Positions 14,512 to 23,145 of a stretch of 64,000 bases of DNA are shown here, one piece after another. The translations under genes and the position numbers were made by a program. The stretch's first letter is position 1. Every line of letters begins with the position of its first letter. The notes under the pieces were generated by a model that saw only the letters and a list, made by a program, of their open reading frames with translations, made no database searches and was not told the origin of the DNA. Source of the stretch: JANMDU01 sp031418715 (lineage in GTDB: Bacteria > Pseudomonadota > Gammaproteobacteria > Burkholderiales > Burkholderiaceae_C); contig JANOJL010000067.1 in NCBI GenBank assembly GCA_031418715.1, positions 124,001-188,000 of the forward strand, given 5' to 3'.

Positions 14512-16236
14512 ATGAACCTCACCCGCCGCGAATTTTCTTCCGTTCTCACTGCTGCTGCCGTCGCAGGCTTTCCCTTGGCACGTGAGGCGAATGCGCAAGA
14601 AGTGCAGCGTCTGTATGACGTACCAAAAACCGGCAATGTGCACCTTCTGCACATGACCGATTGCCATGCTCAGCTGCTGCCGATTTACTTTCGTGAGCCG
14701 GATGCGAATATTGGTATTGGCAATATGTGGGGCAAAGTGCCGCATCTCGTGGGCGAGCATTTGCTCAAATATGCGGGCTTGAAGGCGGGCAGCCCCGAGG
14801 CGCATGCGCATACGTATTTGGATTTTGAGCGGGCTTCTAGGCAATACGGCAAAGTGGGTGGGTTTGCGCATTTAGCGACGCTCGTGAAGCGCCTGAAAGC
14901 CTCGCGGCCAGGTTGCTTGCTGCTCGATGGTGGCGATACTTGGCAAGGCAGTGCGACTTCGCTGTGGACGAATGCGCAAGACATGGTCGATGCGAGCAAA
15001 TTGCTCGGCGTGGACGTGATGACGGCGCATTGGGAATTCACGTATGGCGAAGAGCGCGTCAAGCAAATCATTGAGGGTGACTTCAAAGGCAAGATTGATT
15101 TCGTTGCGCAAAACGTAAAGACGAAAGATTTTGAAGACCCAGTTTTCAAGCCCTTCGTGATCAAAGAAATGAATGGCGCAAAAGTCGCCATCATCGGCCA
15201 AGCCTTTCCCTACACGCCGATTGCCAATCCCAGCTGGCTGGTGCCCAGTTGGACGTTTGGTATCCAAGAGGCTGAGCTGCAAAAGCAGGTCAATGAAGCG
15301 AAGGCGCAAGGCGCGCAAGCGGTTGTCTTGCTGAGCCACAACGGCATGGATGTCGATTTGAAACTTGCTGGCCGCGTGACGGGGATTGACGCGATTCTGG
15401 GTGGGCACACGCACGATGGCGTGCCTAAACCTACGATGATCACGCGCACCGATGGGCAAACGCTGGTGACCAACGCCGGCAGCAACGGCAAATTCCTAGG
15501 CGTGTTGGACATTGACGTGCAGCAAGGCAAAGTCAAAGCAGTGAACTATCGCTTGCTGCCGATCTTTGCCAACATGCTGCCTGCGGATCGTGAAATGCAA
15601 GCTTACATCGACAAAGTGCGAGCGCCTTTCAAAGCAAAATTAGAAGAACCACTGGCCGTGACGGAAGGACTGCTGTACCGCCGTGGTAATTTCAATGGCA
15701 CGTTTGACCAGCTCATCATGGATTCGCTGATGCAGGTGCGCGGCGCTGAAATCGCGTTTTCACCCGGTTTCCGGTGGGGCACATCGCTGCTCAGTGGCCA
15801 AACCATCACTCGCGAACATCTGATGGATCAAACTGCCATCACCTATCCTTGGACGACGCTGTCTGACATTCGTGGCGACATGATCAAAACCATCCTAGAA
15901 GATGTCTGCGACAACCTCTTCAATCCCGATCCCTACTACCAACAAGGCGGCGACATGGTGCGCGTGGGTGGCATGAGCTACACCTGCAACCCGACTGCAA
16001 AAGCAGGCGACAGGATTTCAGACATGCGCCTCAAAGGCCAACTGATTGATCCCAACAAAACCTACAAGGTCGCAGGTTGGGCGCCCGTGCAAGAGGCCAG
16101 TAAAAACGCGGGGCCACCCATCTGGGATGTGGTGGAAACTTACCTCAAGAGCCAAAAAGTGCTCAAACCCGTCATGCTCAACAATCCAAAACTCCTCGGA
16201 TTAGACGGCAACCCTGGCATCGTGTCATTGCGCTAG
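14512..16236 (+). CDS. soxB: Thiosulfohydrolase SoxB
   Basis: A 574-residue dimanganese hydrolase with a twin-arginine signal (NLTRREFSSVLTAAAVAG). It shows the metallophosphatase-like motifs HMTDCHAQLLPIYFREP, LLLDGGDTWQGSATSLW, VLLSHNGMDVD and GGHTHDGVPKP, then the 5'-nucleotidase-type C-terminal domain with NFNGTFDQLIMDSL. It removes sulfate from the S-sulfonated SoxY in the periplasm. The ATG at 14512 places the twin-arginine signal at the N-terminus; the upstream in-frame ATG at 14458 lies inside the inverted repeat and is unlikely. It is the last sox gene here; no soxV, soxW or soxH is in the window. Confidence 0.95.
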   Translation: MNLTRREFSSVLTAAAVAGFPLAREANAQEVQRLYDVPKTGNVHLLHMTDCHAQLLPIYFREPDANIGIGNMWGKVPHLVGEHLLKYAGLKAGSPEAHAHTYLDFERASRQYGKVGGFAHLATLVKRLKASRPGCLLLDGGDTWQGSATSLWTNAQDMVDASKLLGVDVMTAHWEFTYGEERVKQIIEGDFKGKIDFVAQNVKTKDFEDPVFKPFVIKEMNGAKVAIIGQAFPYTPIANPSWLVPSWTFGIQEAELQKQVNEAKAQGAQAVVLLSHNGMDVDLKLAGRVTGIDAILGGHTHDGVPKPTMITRTDGQTLVTNAGSNGKFLGVLDIDVQQGKVKAVNYRLLPIFANMLPADREMQAYIDKVRAPFKAKLEEPLAVTEGLLYRRGNFNGTFDQLIMDSLMQVRGAEIAFSPGFRWGTSLLSGQTITREHLMDQTAITYPWTTLSDIRGDMIKTILEDVCDNLFNPDPYYQQGGDMVRVGGMSYTCNPTAKAGDRISDMRLKGQLIDPNKTYKVAGWAPVQEASKNAGPPIWDVVETYLKSQKVLKPVMLNNPKLLGLDGNPGIVSLR

Positions 16237-16383
16237 TTGGAGCAAAGCCTGCCCGTCATGCGCCCACCCGTAGCCCAACTGCGGCTACCCAAACCGCCAC
16301 AGCCCAGAGATTGTTGAACTCAAAGCTACAATAGTCGATTCACCTTTTTTGCAATTTTTCCCTGATTTTCGAGCCCTGAGCCC

Positions 16384-18315
16384 ATGTTTGATTTCGTTCG
16401 CAAGCACACCAAGATCATGCAGCTGCTGCTGTTTATCTTGATTTTTCCAGCCTTTGCACTGGTCGGTATTGATGGCTACAGCCGTTTCAACGAGTCTGGC
16501 GAGTCTGTTGCCTCGGTGGACGGTAAAAACATTCGCCAGCCGGAGTGGGATGCCGCCCACAAAGCCGAAGTGGAGCGCCTGCGCCAAAGCATGCCCAACC
16601 TCGATCCCAAGCTGCTGGATTCGCCGGAAGCCAAATACGCCACCTTAGAGCGCCTCGTGCGTGAGCGCGTGATGATGGCGGCTGCGGAGAAGCTGCATTT
16701 GTCCACCAGCGACCAGCGCTTGGCGCGTGATCTGGCAGAAAACCCCAGCATTGCAGCACTGCGCAAGCCTGATGGCGGGCTTGATATTGAGCGTTACAAG
16801 TTGCTCGTAGGCGCGCAAGGCCTTACACCCGAGGGTTTTGAAAACCGTGTGCGGCAAGATTTGTCGATGCGCCAAGTGCTCGCAGGCGTTAATGCAACGG
16901 GTCTGAGCTCTGGCGCGCTGGTTGACCAAACGCTAGGCGCGTATTTTGAGCGACGTGAAGTGCAGGTCAAAGCTTTCAGTACAGCAGAATTCGCAGCCAA
17001 AGCAACGCCAAGCGAAGAACAACTCGATCAGTTTTACAAAGCCAATCCTCAACTGTTCCAAGCACCAGAGTCGGCAAGCATTGAATATCTTGTGCTCGAT
17101 CTGGAGGCCGCCAAAAAAGGCATTGTGCTCAAAGCCGAAGACGTGAAAACCTATTTCGATCAAAACGCTGCCCGCCTCTCTGGTCAAGAAGAGCGCCGTG
17201 CCAGCCACATTTTGATCAATGCCCCCAAAAATGCGTCGGCCAGTGAGCGGACAAGCGCCAAAGCCAAGGCTGATACCTTGCTGGTTGATCTGAAAAAATC
17301 ACCCGATAGCTTTGCCGATGTGGCTAAGAAAAATTCTCAAGACCCTGGCTCTGCAGCCAATGGCGGCGATTTAGACTTCTTTGCTCGCGGTGCCATGGTC
17401 AAACCTTTTGAAGATGCCGCTTTCGCTATGCAAAAAGGCGATATCAGCCCTGTCGTGGAAAGCGATTTTGGCTTCCACATCATTCGCCTGACTGACATCA
17501 AAGCGCCGAAGCAAAAAACCTTCGAAGAGATGAAGCCTGAGATCGAAGCTGAATTGCTTAAGCAGCAAGCGCAGAAGAAATTTGCCGAACTGGCCGAGGG
17601 CTTCACCAACGCTGTCTATGAGCAAGCCGAAAGCTTGAAGCCTGCTGCCGATCGCCTTGGCCTACAGGTCAAAACCATGGCTAACGTCCAGCGCACGCCC
17701 GGCCCCGGCGTGACGGGCCCACTGGCCAATGTGCGCTTCTTGAATGCGCTATTTTCTGCTGATTCAGTGGAGAAAAAACGCAACACCGAAGCGGTAGAAA
17801 CTGCGACGAGTCAAATGATTTCTGGCCGCATCATGCAATACACCGCTGCACGTACCATGCCGCTGGTCGATGTGAAAGATCGCGTCCGCGAGCGCGTGTT
17901 GGCGCAGCAAGGCGCTGAATTGGCCAAAAAAGAAGGTTTGGCGAAACTCATCGCTTGGCAGGCCAATCCAGCAAGTGCCACGCTACCAGACGCCATCACC
18001 GTCTCGCGCGAGCAAGCGCAGCGACTGCCAGCTCCCGTGATCGAGGCCGCATTGCGCGCCGATGGCACCAAGCTGCCAGCGATGGTCGGTGTGGATCTAG
18101 GCGCACAGGGTTATGCCGTGCTGCGCGTGAACAAGGTGATGGAGCGAGACATCAAAGGCGCCAACATCGCCCAAGACCGCCAGCAAGTGACCACTTGGTG
18201 GACGAATGCCGAAGCTCTGGCTTACTATGAAGCGCTGAAAGCACGCTTCAAAGTGGAGTTCAAAGTCGCCAAGCCGGTAGCGAAAAAAGACGAACCCGTT
18301 GCAGCTGTGCAGTAA
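16384..18315 (+). CDS. ppiD: Periplasmic peptidyl-prolyl isomerase PpiD
   Basis: The 643-residue protein has one N-terminal membrane anchor (KIMQLLLFILIFPAFALVG), a SurA-N-like chaperone region to about residue 260, and a parvulin domain at about 270-380 (RRASHILINAPK, KNSQDPGSAANGGDLDFFAR, VVESDFGFHIIRLTD). It assists folding of exported proteins at the outer face of the inner membrane. In related genomes it normally follows hupB closely; here the sulfur genes separate them. The tRNA-His gene follows 61 bases after the stop. Confidence 0.95.
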   Translation: MFDFVRKHTKIMQLLLFILIFPAFALVGIDGYSRFNESGESVASVDGKNIRQPEWDAAHKAEVERLRQSMPNLDPKLLDSPEAKYATLERLVRERVMMAAAEKLHLSTSDQRLARDLAENPSIAALRKPDGGLDIERYKLLVGAQGLTPEGFENRVRQDLSMRQVLAGVNATGLSSGALVDQTLGAYFERREVQVKAFSTAEFAAKATPSEEQLDQFYKANPQLFQAPESASIEYLVLDLEAAKKGIVLKAEDVKTYFDQNAARLSGQEERRASHILINAPKNASASERTSAKAKADTLLVDLKKSPDSFADVAKKNSQDPGSAANGGDLDFFARGAMVKPFEDAAFAMQKGDISPVVESDFGFHIIRLTDIKAPKQKTFEEMKPEIEAELLKQQAQKKFAELAEGFTNAVYEQAESLKPAADRLGLQVKTMANVQRTPGPGVTGPLANVRFLNALFSADSVEKKRNTEAVETATSQMISGRIMQYTAARTMPLVDVKDRVRERVLAQQGAELAKKEGLAKLIAWQANPASATLPDAITVSREQAQRLPAPVIEAALRADGTKLPAMVGVDLGAQGYAVLRVNKVMERDIKGANIAQDRQQVTTWWTNAEALAYYEALKARFKVEFKVAKPVAKKDEPVAAVQ

Positions 18316-18360
18316 GCTGCGCGGCCTATTGCCGTGCGGCGCTTGAGGGCGACCTGCGGT

Positions 18361-18366
18361 TATAAT
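18361..18366 (+). promoter_or_regulatory. -10 box of the tRNA-His promoter
   Basis: A perfect TATAAT ends 10 bases before the tRNA-His gene. A clear -35 at the ideal distance is not seen. Confidence 0.55.
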
Positions 18367-18376
18367 TAACGGTTGC

Positions 18377-18453
18377 GGTGGCTGTAGCTCAGCTGGTAGA
18401 GTCCAGGATTGTGATTCCTGTTGTCGTGGGTTCGAGCCCCATCAGCCACCCCA
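18377..18453 (+). tRNA. tRNA-His (anticodon GUG)
   Basis: A complete cloverleaf with the extra 5' G typical of tRNA-His opposite C73. The acceptor GTGGCTG pairs with CAGCCAC, the anticodon loop ATTGTGA gives GUG, the T-loop is TTCGAGC, and CCA is encoded. Its last 50 bases are repeated exactly at 27951-28000, marking it as the integration site of the island to its right. Confidence 0.95.
18404..18453 (+). repeat. Left attachment site (attL) in tRNA-His
   Basis: A 50-base stretch from the anticodon stem through CCA is identical to 27951-28000, and the bases just outside differ on both sides. It is the classic direct repeat left when an integrase uses a tRNA 3' end and restores the gene. Confidence 0.92.
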
Positions 18454-18468
18454 ATAGATATAAAGAAA

Positions 18469-18499
18469 GCCTGCTATTCAAAAGATAGCGGGCTTTTTT
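18469..18499 (+). terminator. Terminator just inside the island's left end
   Basis: GCCTGCTAT, loop TCAAAAG, ATAGCGGGC and a T run forms a stem-loop 16 bases after tRNA-His. It was brought by the element; a different terminator sits beyond the right repeat and was probably the original one. Confidence 0.8.
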
Positions 18500-18652
18500 C
18501 TTGCCCCCTGATGTAAGTTCAGATGTAAGACGATTTTGAGGATTTGAGCACCTCGGACAAAAGAAAACCCGCACGCGACGGATAGTCGTTTCCGTGAATT
18601 TGACTTTCAAAGGCGCAGCGTTCATCATCGAACCACAACATAGGGGTTCAGA

Positions 18653-18940
18653 ATGAAATTTATTGCTAGTGCAGCTTTGGGCGCAGTCGTGCTAACTTTT
18701 GCAACGTCTGTCGCTGCGCAATGTCGGCAAGCATGGGTCTGCAACGATTTCGGTCAAAACTGTAAAGTCCGGCAAATTTGCGGCAGTAGCCTAGATTTGC
18801 CTGGCATAAATCTACCCCCATTGCAACCATTGCCAAGTATGGAGCTTAAGCCGCTCCCTTCACTGCAACTGCCTCCGTTAGGTACGACCCAATGCGAATA
18901 TCGGCAAGTCAATGGCCGATGGATGAATGTTTGCAGGTAA
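18653..18940 (+). CDS. Small secreted cysteine/proline-rich protein, unknown
   Basis: The 95-residue product has a clear signal peptide (KFIASAALGAVVLTFATSVAAQ) and a mature part of about 73 residues with six cysteines in two groups: CRQAWVCNDFGQNCKVRQIC near the start and CEYRQVNGRWMNVC at the end. Between them is a leucine/proline-rich stretch (LPPLQPLPSM, LPSLQLPPL). The cysteine spacing suggests disulfides in the periplasm or outside the cell. It is the only rightward gene of the island cargo and has AGGGGTTCAG before its ATG. No family is recognised. Confidence 0.6.
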   Translation: MKFIASAALGAVVLTFATSVAAQCRQAWVCNDFGQNCKVRQICGSSLDLPGINLPPLQPLPSMELKPLPSLQLPPLGTTQCEYRQVNGRWMNVCR

Positions 18941-19021
18941 TGAGCGTTTACCTCAGTGAGCAGTCAAAGTTACCGCACTGATATTCTCGCAATGGGTTTT
19001 ACCCTTGTGTATCGCTATCAC

Positions 19022-19813
19022 TCAGTCAGACCCAGTAGAGTTTTGCACTAGGACTGTTGATAGGAGTAAAGTCGCAAAAGGAGTTACCAGCCCAACCACC
19101 ACAGAAAAAAGTATGTTGGGTGCTGACGTAATCCGGAACGCAATGTAGGCGATGACAACCGCAAAGACGACCGCACCCTCACGTTGAATTAAGCCAGCAA
19201 CTGCCTGCCCCGCAGCCTTAGATTCCAGTTGTAAATCAACCGAATGCTTCTTTACTTGTCTTGAGCACACTCCTGCCACCCATCCGGCAACACATGCCGC
19301 AGCCCCCGCATTGAACTCCTTCAGTGCGGAAGCCACCAAGTAAGCTGGCGCAAACCAAACGACTAGGATTAGCAGAAGAGCAAGTGAAACTGCCAGTAGA
19401 GAACGAAATAGCCAATCGATGCTCACCGGCAGAAGCGTGTACAACTCCCAACAACAGGCTATGTATGTCGCAAGAATTACTACGGTGAGCATAGGAGCGA
19501 CGTCGCGCTTTATTGGCATTGAGTAAACGGGGTAGCCATGCGTGTACGCGAGTAAAAGCATAACTACGACCAAAGCAGCGATACTGAAGATGTATTCAGG
19601 CAGGCCAAAAGGCAATAGGGGGCGGGCCACCGAAAAGCCAGCGTCATAAAGTCTGCCGACTGCCGCGCTAGTTGCAGCGCCGGCTAGAGGAACGATGAAC
19701 CAAGAGGCGCTTCCGCCATCAATTAGCGACGACGAAAACGCATTCGAGAACTCTATCGACGCAAAGAGTCCCAGAGTCAGAATCCCTATTGAACTTAGGA
19801 ACGCAAGAACCAT
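19022..19813 (-). CDS. Multi-pass membrane protein, unknown function
   Basis: The 263-residue sequence is dominated by hydrophobic segments: about six to eight can be counted, for example MVLAFLSSIGILTLGLFASI, FIVPLAGAATSAAVG, IFSIAALVVVMLLLAYTHG, LLAVSLALLLILVVWFAPAYLV and VVVGLVTPFATLLLSTVLV. It has no catalytic motif that I recognise. A soluble stretch with QVKKHSVDLQLESKAAGQ lies at about 190-210. It reads in the same direction as the 229-residue gene to its right, 168 bases away. Role unknown; an immunity or effector function in the island is possible but unsupported. Confidence 0.6.
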   Translation of the reverse strand: MVLAFLSSIGILTLGLFASIEFSNAFSSSLIDGGSASWFIVPLAGAATSAAVGRLYDAGFSVARPLLPFGLPEYIFSIAALVVVMLLLAYTHGYPVYSMPIKRDVAPMLTVVILATYIACCWELYTLLPVSIDWLFRSLLAVSLALLLILVVWFAPAYLVASALKEFNAGAAACVAGWVAGVCSRQVKKHSVDLQLESKAAGQAVAGLIQREGAVVFAVVIAYIAFRITSAPNILFSVVVGLVTPFATLLLSTVLVQNSTGSD

Positions 19814-19981
19814 GAAGCGACACCTTAAAAACAGTCAATTCAACCGAACAAATTAGACTAGATTTAGCTTGGCCCGTACCAATGCAGCGTGCTCGTTTGG
19901 TACTTGCAGATGCGTGCCAGAGACTATTGTTTCAAACAACCATTGATATCGTACTACCCGGGGAGGTGTCTCTGTCGGTAG

Positions 19982-20671
19982 CTATGCATTCGGTGAAACA
20001 TAAGTAAGGAAAGCCTTACCCATCTGCGTTGTTTTTGGGACAACAATAGCACCCGCTGCCATCATTAACTCTACACGATTGCCCTCTTCCAAGAGACCAC
20101 GCGCCTGAAGGTCACGAGCAATTTGAGTGTAGATGTAGCTTTCGCCTGATAGCGAGGGATAACACAAATCCACGATTGAGGCGACTCCCCCTCCTCCTCC
20201 GTACGGAAATTTAGCCTCGTGCATATCTTTCCAACGCGCAGGCTCGTTGCAAAGCGCCAGTATCACCAAATGCAAAGCCGTGAATTCGTCAATGAACCGC
20301 AAAAACGTGAGTTGCAAGTGCTCGTCAGGCGCGTTTGGAAGGCCTGAAGACAAAACAGCGCCTCGCAGCGCCTGCAGCTTTTCATCCTGATGATTGCGCA
20401 GAGCAATTTGGGTAGCTTGCATGGCGACTGTCACAAACACTTCATTCTGCGAAAGTTTCTCGGCCGTCACGTTAGCTGCATGCTGCTCTAGTTTCGAGAT
20501 GACTTCAGCCACTTCTTTGAACCATTTGTCTCGCCTACGTTCTATCGGTGGTGCAAACACCGTTTCAAGCAAGACTGATAGCGGCCCACCGACTGACGGT
20601 ATAGAGCCAGCAATAGCTTTCGCAAAAGCGTGAACTGTGTCGCCTGATGCTCTACTTGGTGGATTTTCCAA
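19982..20671 (-). CDS. Hypothetical soluble protein with helical N-terminus
   Basis: The 229-residue protein starts with an amphipathic, glycine/proline-broken segment (HAFAKAIAGSIPSVGGPLSVL) and FAPPIERRRDKWFKEVAEVI, a combination I have seen in uncharacterised bacterial proteins but cannot name. A glycine run (YGGGGGVAS) lies at about residue 155, and the end looks like a small winged-helix-like region (IARDLQARGLLEEGNRVELM). No signal peptide or catalytic motif. The 165-base region to its left, before the membrane gene, holds no gene. Function unknown. Confidence 0.6.
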   Translation of the reverse strand: MENPPSRASGDTVHAFAKAIAGSIPSVGGPLSVLLETVFAPPIERRRDKWFKEVAEVISKLEQHAANVTAEKLSQNEVFVTVAMQATQIALRNHQDEKLQALRGAVLSSGLPNAPDEHLQLTFLRFIDEFTALHLVILALCNEPARWKDMHEAKFPYGGGGGVASIVDLCYPSLSGESYIYTQIARDLQARGLLEEGNRVELMMAAGAIVVPKTTQMGKAFLTYVSPNA

Positions 20672-20788
20672 AAACGCTCCTAAGTGGTTTTCTAAAGTCT
20701 AGACAATACCACCACTGAATCGCTGTAACGAACCGTTGTCGCTTGCTCACCCTTACGCCACTGCTAAGGGTCTACAAGGCAAAAAAAC

Positions 20789-21268
20789 TTATTGCATGGA
20801 TTCCAACTGCTGCATTTCCTTCCCAATGCTCTGCAGCAATTCACGAGTTTTTTGAATCTCCGCGACGACTACGACTGACTTCACGCGAACTGACTCACGA
20901 TTCACGACGCTGAGCGCCCGCTCGTTTGTTTTCAATGCGTATCGGAGGGTGAGCTTTAAATATGCCTTCACGGTGTTTTGGTCGTTGGGCGATTGCATAA
21001 AACCGTGAACTGTTGCCATAAGCTCAGCTCGGTCAATTACAGAAGTAGCAAACATAAGAATGTCAGTGATGCTTGAAATCGCATTCTGGTCAGCACTACC
21101 AGAGGGCAAGCCGTCGCCCATTTGCAATAAAGTTAAATTGGATTCAGCCAAACTTCCGGATAGTTTGCCTAGAGAATCAGCGAACTTGGCGCTTTGGCTT
21201 GGCGTTTGAGCGTAAGCGTTTGACAACAAGAACAACGCAAGCACCAATACATATCGGATAAATTTCAT
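20789..21268 (-). CDS. Secreted helical protein, unknown
   Basis: A 159-residue product with a signal peptide (KFIRYVLVLALFLLSNAYAQ) and an otherwise largely helical, charged mature chain (ESNLTLLQMGDGLP, TLRYALKTNERALSVVN, KTRELLQSIGKEMQQLESM). The ATG is one base past the stop of the nuclease gene, so it is the last gene of a three-gene leftward unit of exported proteins (22154 to 20789). No recognised domain. Confidence 0.6.
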   Translation of the reverse strand: MKFIRYVLVLALFLLSNAYAQTPSQSAKFADSLGKLSGSLAESNLTLLQMGDGLPSGSADQNAISSITDILMFATSVIDRAELMATVHGFMQSPNDQNTVKAYLKLTLRYALKTNERALSVVNRESVRVKSVVVVAEIQKTRELLQSIGKEMQQLESMQ

Positions 21269-21269
21269 A

Positions 21270-21769
21270 TCATTTACTCAAACTATTTTTTTGTCTAAAG
21301 TCCCACGGCGGAACCGGCCTTGCATCCACCCACAAACCTCGCCTAGCGGCTCTCGCCTCGTTTTCTTCCTCAGAGTATGCCTTGCGGTCAGTCGCTGATT
21401 GTTCCCGCTCATACGCCTTGTAATGCCAAGCTAGCCCAAGCTGCACCTGCCGGAGGTTGCAATCCTTGCCTTCAACGATAACCTTACCCACTAGGCGACC
21501 GTAGCGGTCTGTTTTGTTTGTCTCTACCGTCGCCTGCTTGCCAAACGCACAGTCCGATAGAGCCTCTTTGCTGCGGTTGCCAAATGCCTGCGCCTTTTCG
21601 GGCGCATCAATGCCCGCGAGGCGAATCTTGTGCTGAGATTTAGATTCGTCCAACAGCGCATACTGTCACCATCGAACACGCCTACCACTCTGCCTACAAG
21701 TGTGCTCGCAGGCGCTTCTAATGCAAGCGCCGCTGCGGTAAGCCCTAATAAAAACTGAACGCACTGCAT
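21270..21769 (-). pseudogene. Secreted SNase-type nuclease, frameshifted
   Basis: Two frames together make one staphylococcal-nuclease-like (thermonuclease) protein. The first, from the ATG at 21769, gives a signal peptide and STLVGRVVGVFDGDS. The second carries LLDESKSQHKIRLAGIDAPE, DRYGRLVGKVIVEGKD, LGLAWHYKAY and ARRGLWVD. The active-site arginines and aspartates of SNase (RLAGIDAPE and the GRLVG strand) are in the second frame. The join at about 21653-21665 needs one extra base in the coding strand, so the gene is either broken, read by a slip, or affected by a sequence error. It lies between two other secreted-protein genes in a tight operon. Confidence 0.75.
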
Positions 21770-21788
21770 TTGGGGGGAACTAGTTGAT

Positions 21789-22154
21789 TCACCTCTTTCC
21801 TCGTTGCTTTGCCCGTTCAATAAGCTCCAAAAACAGCTGGCCCGCAGCTATTGCTGCGTTGTCCAGAGGATTGCTTTTGCAGTAGTTGTAAACCCAGAGG
21901 GCTAGGGAATCAAAATTTTGACCTCCCTGCCCATCTAGTACGTCAACAGTTACAGAAGTTGCGTCATTTGCAACCGAAAGGTAGCCGGCAAGCCAAGCCT
22001 TCTGAGCAAGTTGACCAATATTTTTTTCATCAGCGTTTTTTACCCAAGTACCGCACCCTCTAGCGCCAATCCATGTTTGTCTGCTTGCAGGGAAATGCAT
22101 TCCTAGTGCCAACAAAAAGGCTGCACAGAGTATTTGCGCCTTAATCACTTTCAT
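21789..22154 (-). CDS. Secreted protein with CGTW motif, unknown
   Basis: From the ATG at 22154, which has GGAGG six bases before it, the product is 121 residues. It has a signal peptide (IKAQILCAAFLLALGMHFPA), a GARGCGTWVKN start to the mature part, WLAGYLSVAND in the middle and WVYNYCKSNPLDNAAIAAG near the end. The two cysteines (CGTW and NYC) probably pair. I have seen this pattern in small periplasmic proteins of unknown function but cannot name the family. It opens the exported-protein operon that continues into the nuclease gene 19 bases later. Confidence 0.65.
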   Translation of the reverse strand: MKVIKAQILCAAFLLALGMHFPASRQTWIGARGCGTWVKNADEKNIGQLAQKAWLAGYLSVANDATSVTVDVLDGQGGQNFDSLALWVYNYCKSNPLDNAAIAAGQLFLELIERAKQRGKR

Positions 22155-22274
22155 GTCTACCCTCCTGTTTTTGCACTGTTGATGATAGATGACAATCAAT
22201 TTCGTAGATTGCTCCCGCAAAGGCAATTCGCGGCCTTGTGCGCACCTCAATGCAAAAAGCTCTTTCACCCGCAA

Positions 22275-22502
22275 TCAACAATCACCGATGCAAGAAAGTA
22301 GTTCACGCGCACGCCTTAGCTCTGCATTCACAACTTTGGAAAAGGCACGTAGCTGCGCCCTGTGCCCACCGCGCCACGCATTGCCTGCAACCCTCGCTTT
22401 GCCGCGCTCAGTCCTAGGCCCGGTGGATAGCTCCCACGGTTTCCAATCGCTGATGATTTGAGATTGCCTCTGTCTGCGCTCCAAAGTCCAACCGTTGGCC
22501 AT
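22275..22502 (-). CDS. Small basic protein with GPRTERGKA motif
   Basis: The ATG at 22502 follows GGAGG and gives a 75-residue basic protein (ANGWTLERRQRQSQIISDW, STGPRTERGKARVAGNAWRG, then KVVNAELRRARELL). The tryptophan plus GPRT(E/P)xGKAxxxxNA pattern is common in small proteins of integrated elements, but I know no function. It overlaps the end of the preceding 240-residue gene by 89 bases in another frame, so the two are translated from one message. Confidence 0.65.
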   Translation of the reverse strand: MANGWTLERRQRQSQIISDWKPWELSTGPRTERGKARVAGNAWRGGHRAQLRAFSKVVNAELRRARELLSCIGDC

Positions 22503-23136
22503 GGCTACCCTCCAATAGTTTGTTTGGCTCAGTCTGAGAATTTCCCGCGTGCACATGCGCCCGCGCGTACTGTTCGGACATAGCCCCGTTGTTGACCTGT
22601 TGATGTCCACTGCTGATATTCGCCTGCTTCACAAAGGTCGCTGCCTGTTTAGGGTATTTCAAGTCAACCAGCGCCGATATGGTGGCTCTGCTCTGCGCCT
22701 GCGCTTTGAGTGCCAGAGACATGTACATCTGATACTGCTTCAAATACTCTTGCGAAGACGCCCGCCTTGCAAGGTGGGTAAACATAGTTTGCAGCGCCGT
22801 GGCTTGCCCTACCAGCATAGATTCCATTGCCGATAAATCACCTTCATGCACTTTTGCAAACTTGCCTTCCAAGTCATCCACCAATTCGCTCAGGTTCACC
22901 CCCTTGCCCATGATGTTGCTCTGAAAAGCATCCACCACGATAGCCGCATTGATGGATGGCAGGGTACTCGTTTTCGCGATTTCCTTTTGCAAATCATCTA
23001 CATGGTTAACCGTTATGGGCAGTCTTTTAGGGTCGCTGAGTGGCGATGCAAGTTGTTTGTCCTTAAACTCATTGGTTGTGGGCTTATTCCTCAGTTTTCT
23101 GTTTTTCAAAGTCAGCTCTTTAAATCGTTCGTTCAT
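22414..23136 (-). CDS. Hypothetical protein with ANISSGHQQVNNG motif
   Basis: The 240-residue protein is mostly helical and polar (MNERFKELTLKNRKLRNKP, FAKVHEGDLSAMESMLVGQA, YLKQYQMYMSLALKAQAQSR). A short conserved-looking segment, LKYPKQAATFVKQANISSGH followed by QQVNNG, lies at about residue 160-185. The tail after it is low-complexity and overlaps the next gene. It starts nine bases after the stop of the replication-like gene upstream. It looks like an element-specific partner of the GPRT protein; function unknown. Confidence 0.6.
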   Translation of the reverse strand: MNERFKELTLKNRKLRNKPTTNEFKDKQLASPLSDPKRLPITVNHVDDLQKEIAKTSTLPSINAAIVVDAFQSNIMGKGVNLSELVDDLEGKFAKVHEGDLSAMESMLVGQATALQTMFTHLARRASSQEYLKQYQMYMSLALKAQAQSRATISALVDLKYPKQAATFVKQANISSGHQQVNNGAMSEQYARAHVHAGNSQTEPNKLLEGSHGQRLDFGAQTEAISNHQRLETVGAIHRA

Positions 23137-23145
23137 TTCTTTCTT

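Noticed and set aside
18389..18628. Leftward 79-codon frame across tRNA-His
   Set aside because: Its C-terminal LMGLEPTTTGITI-like part is simply the tRNA read backwards, a well-known false gene.
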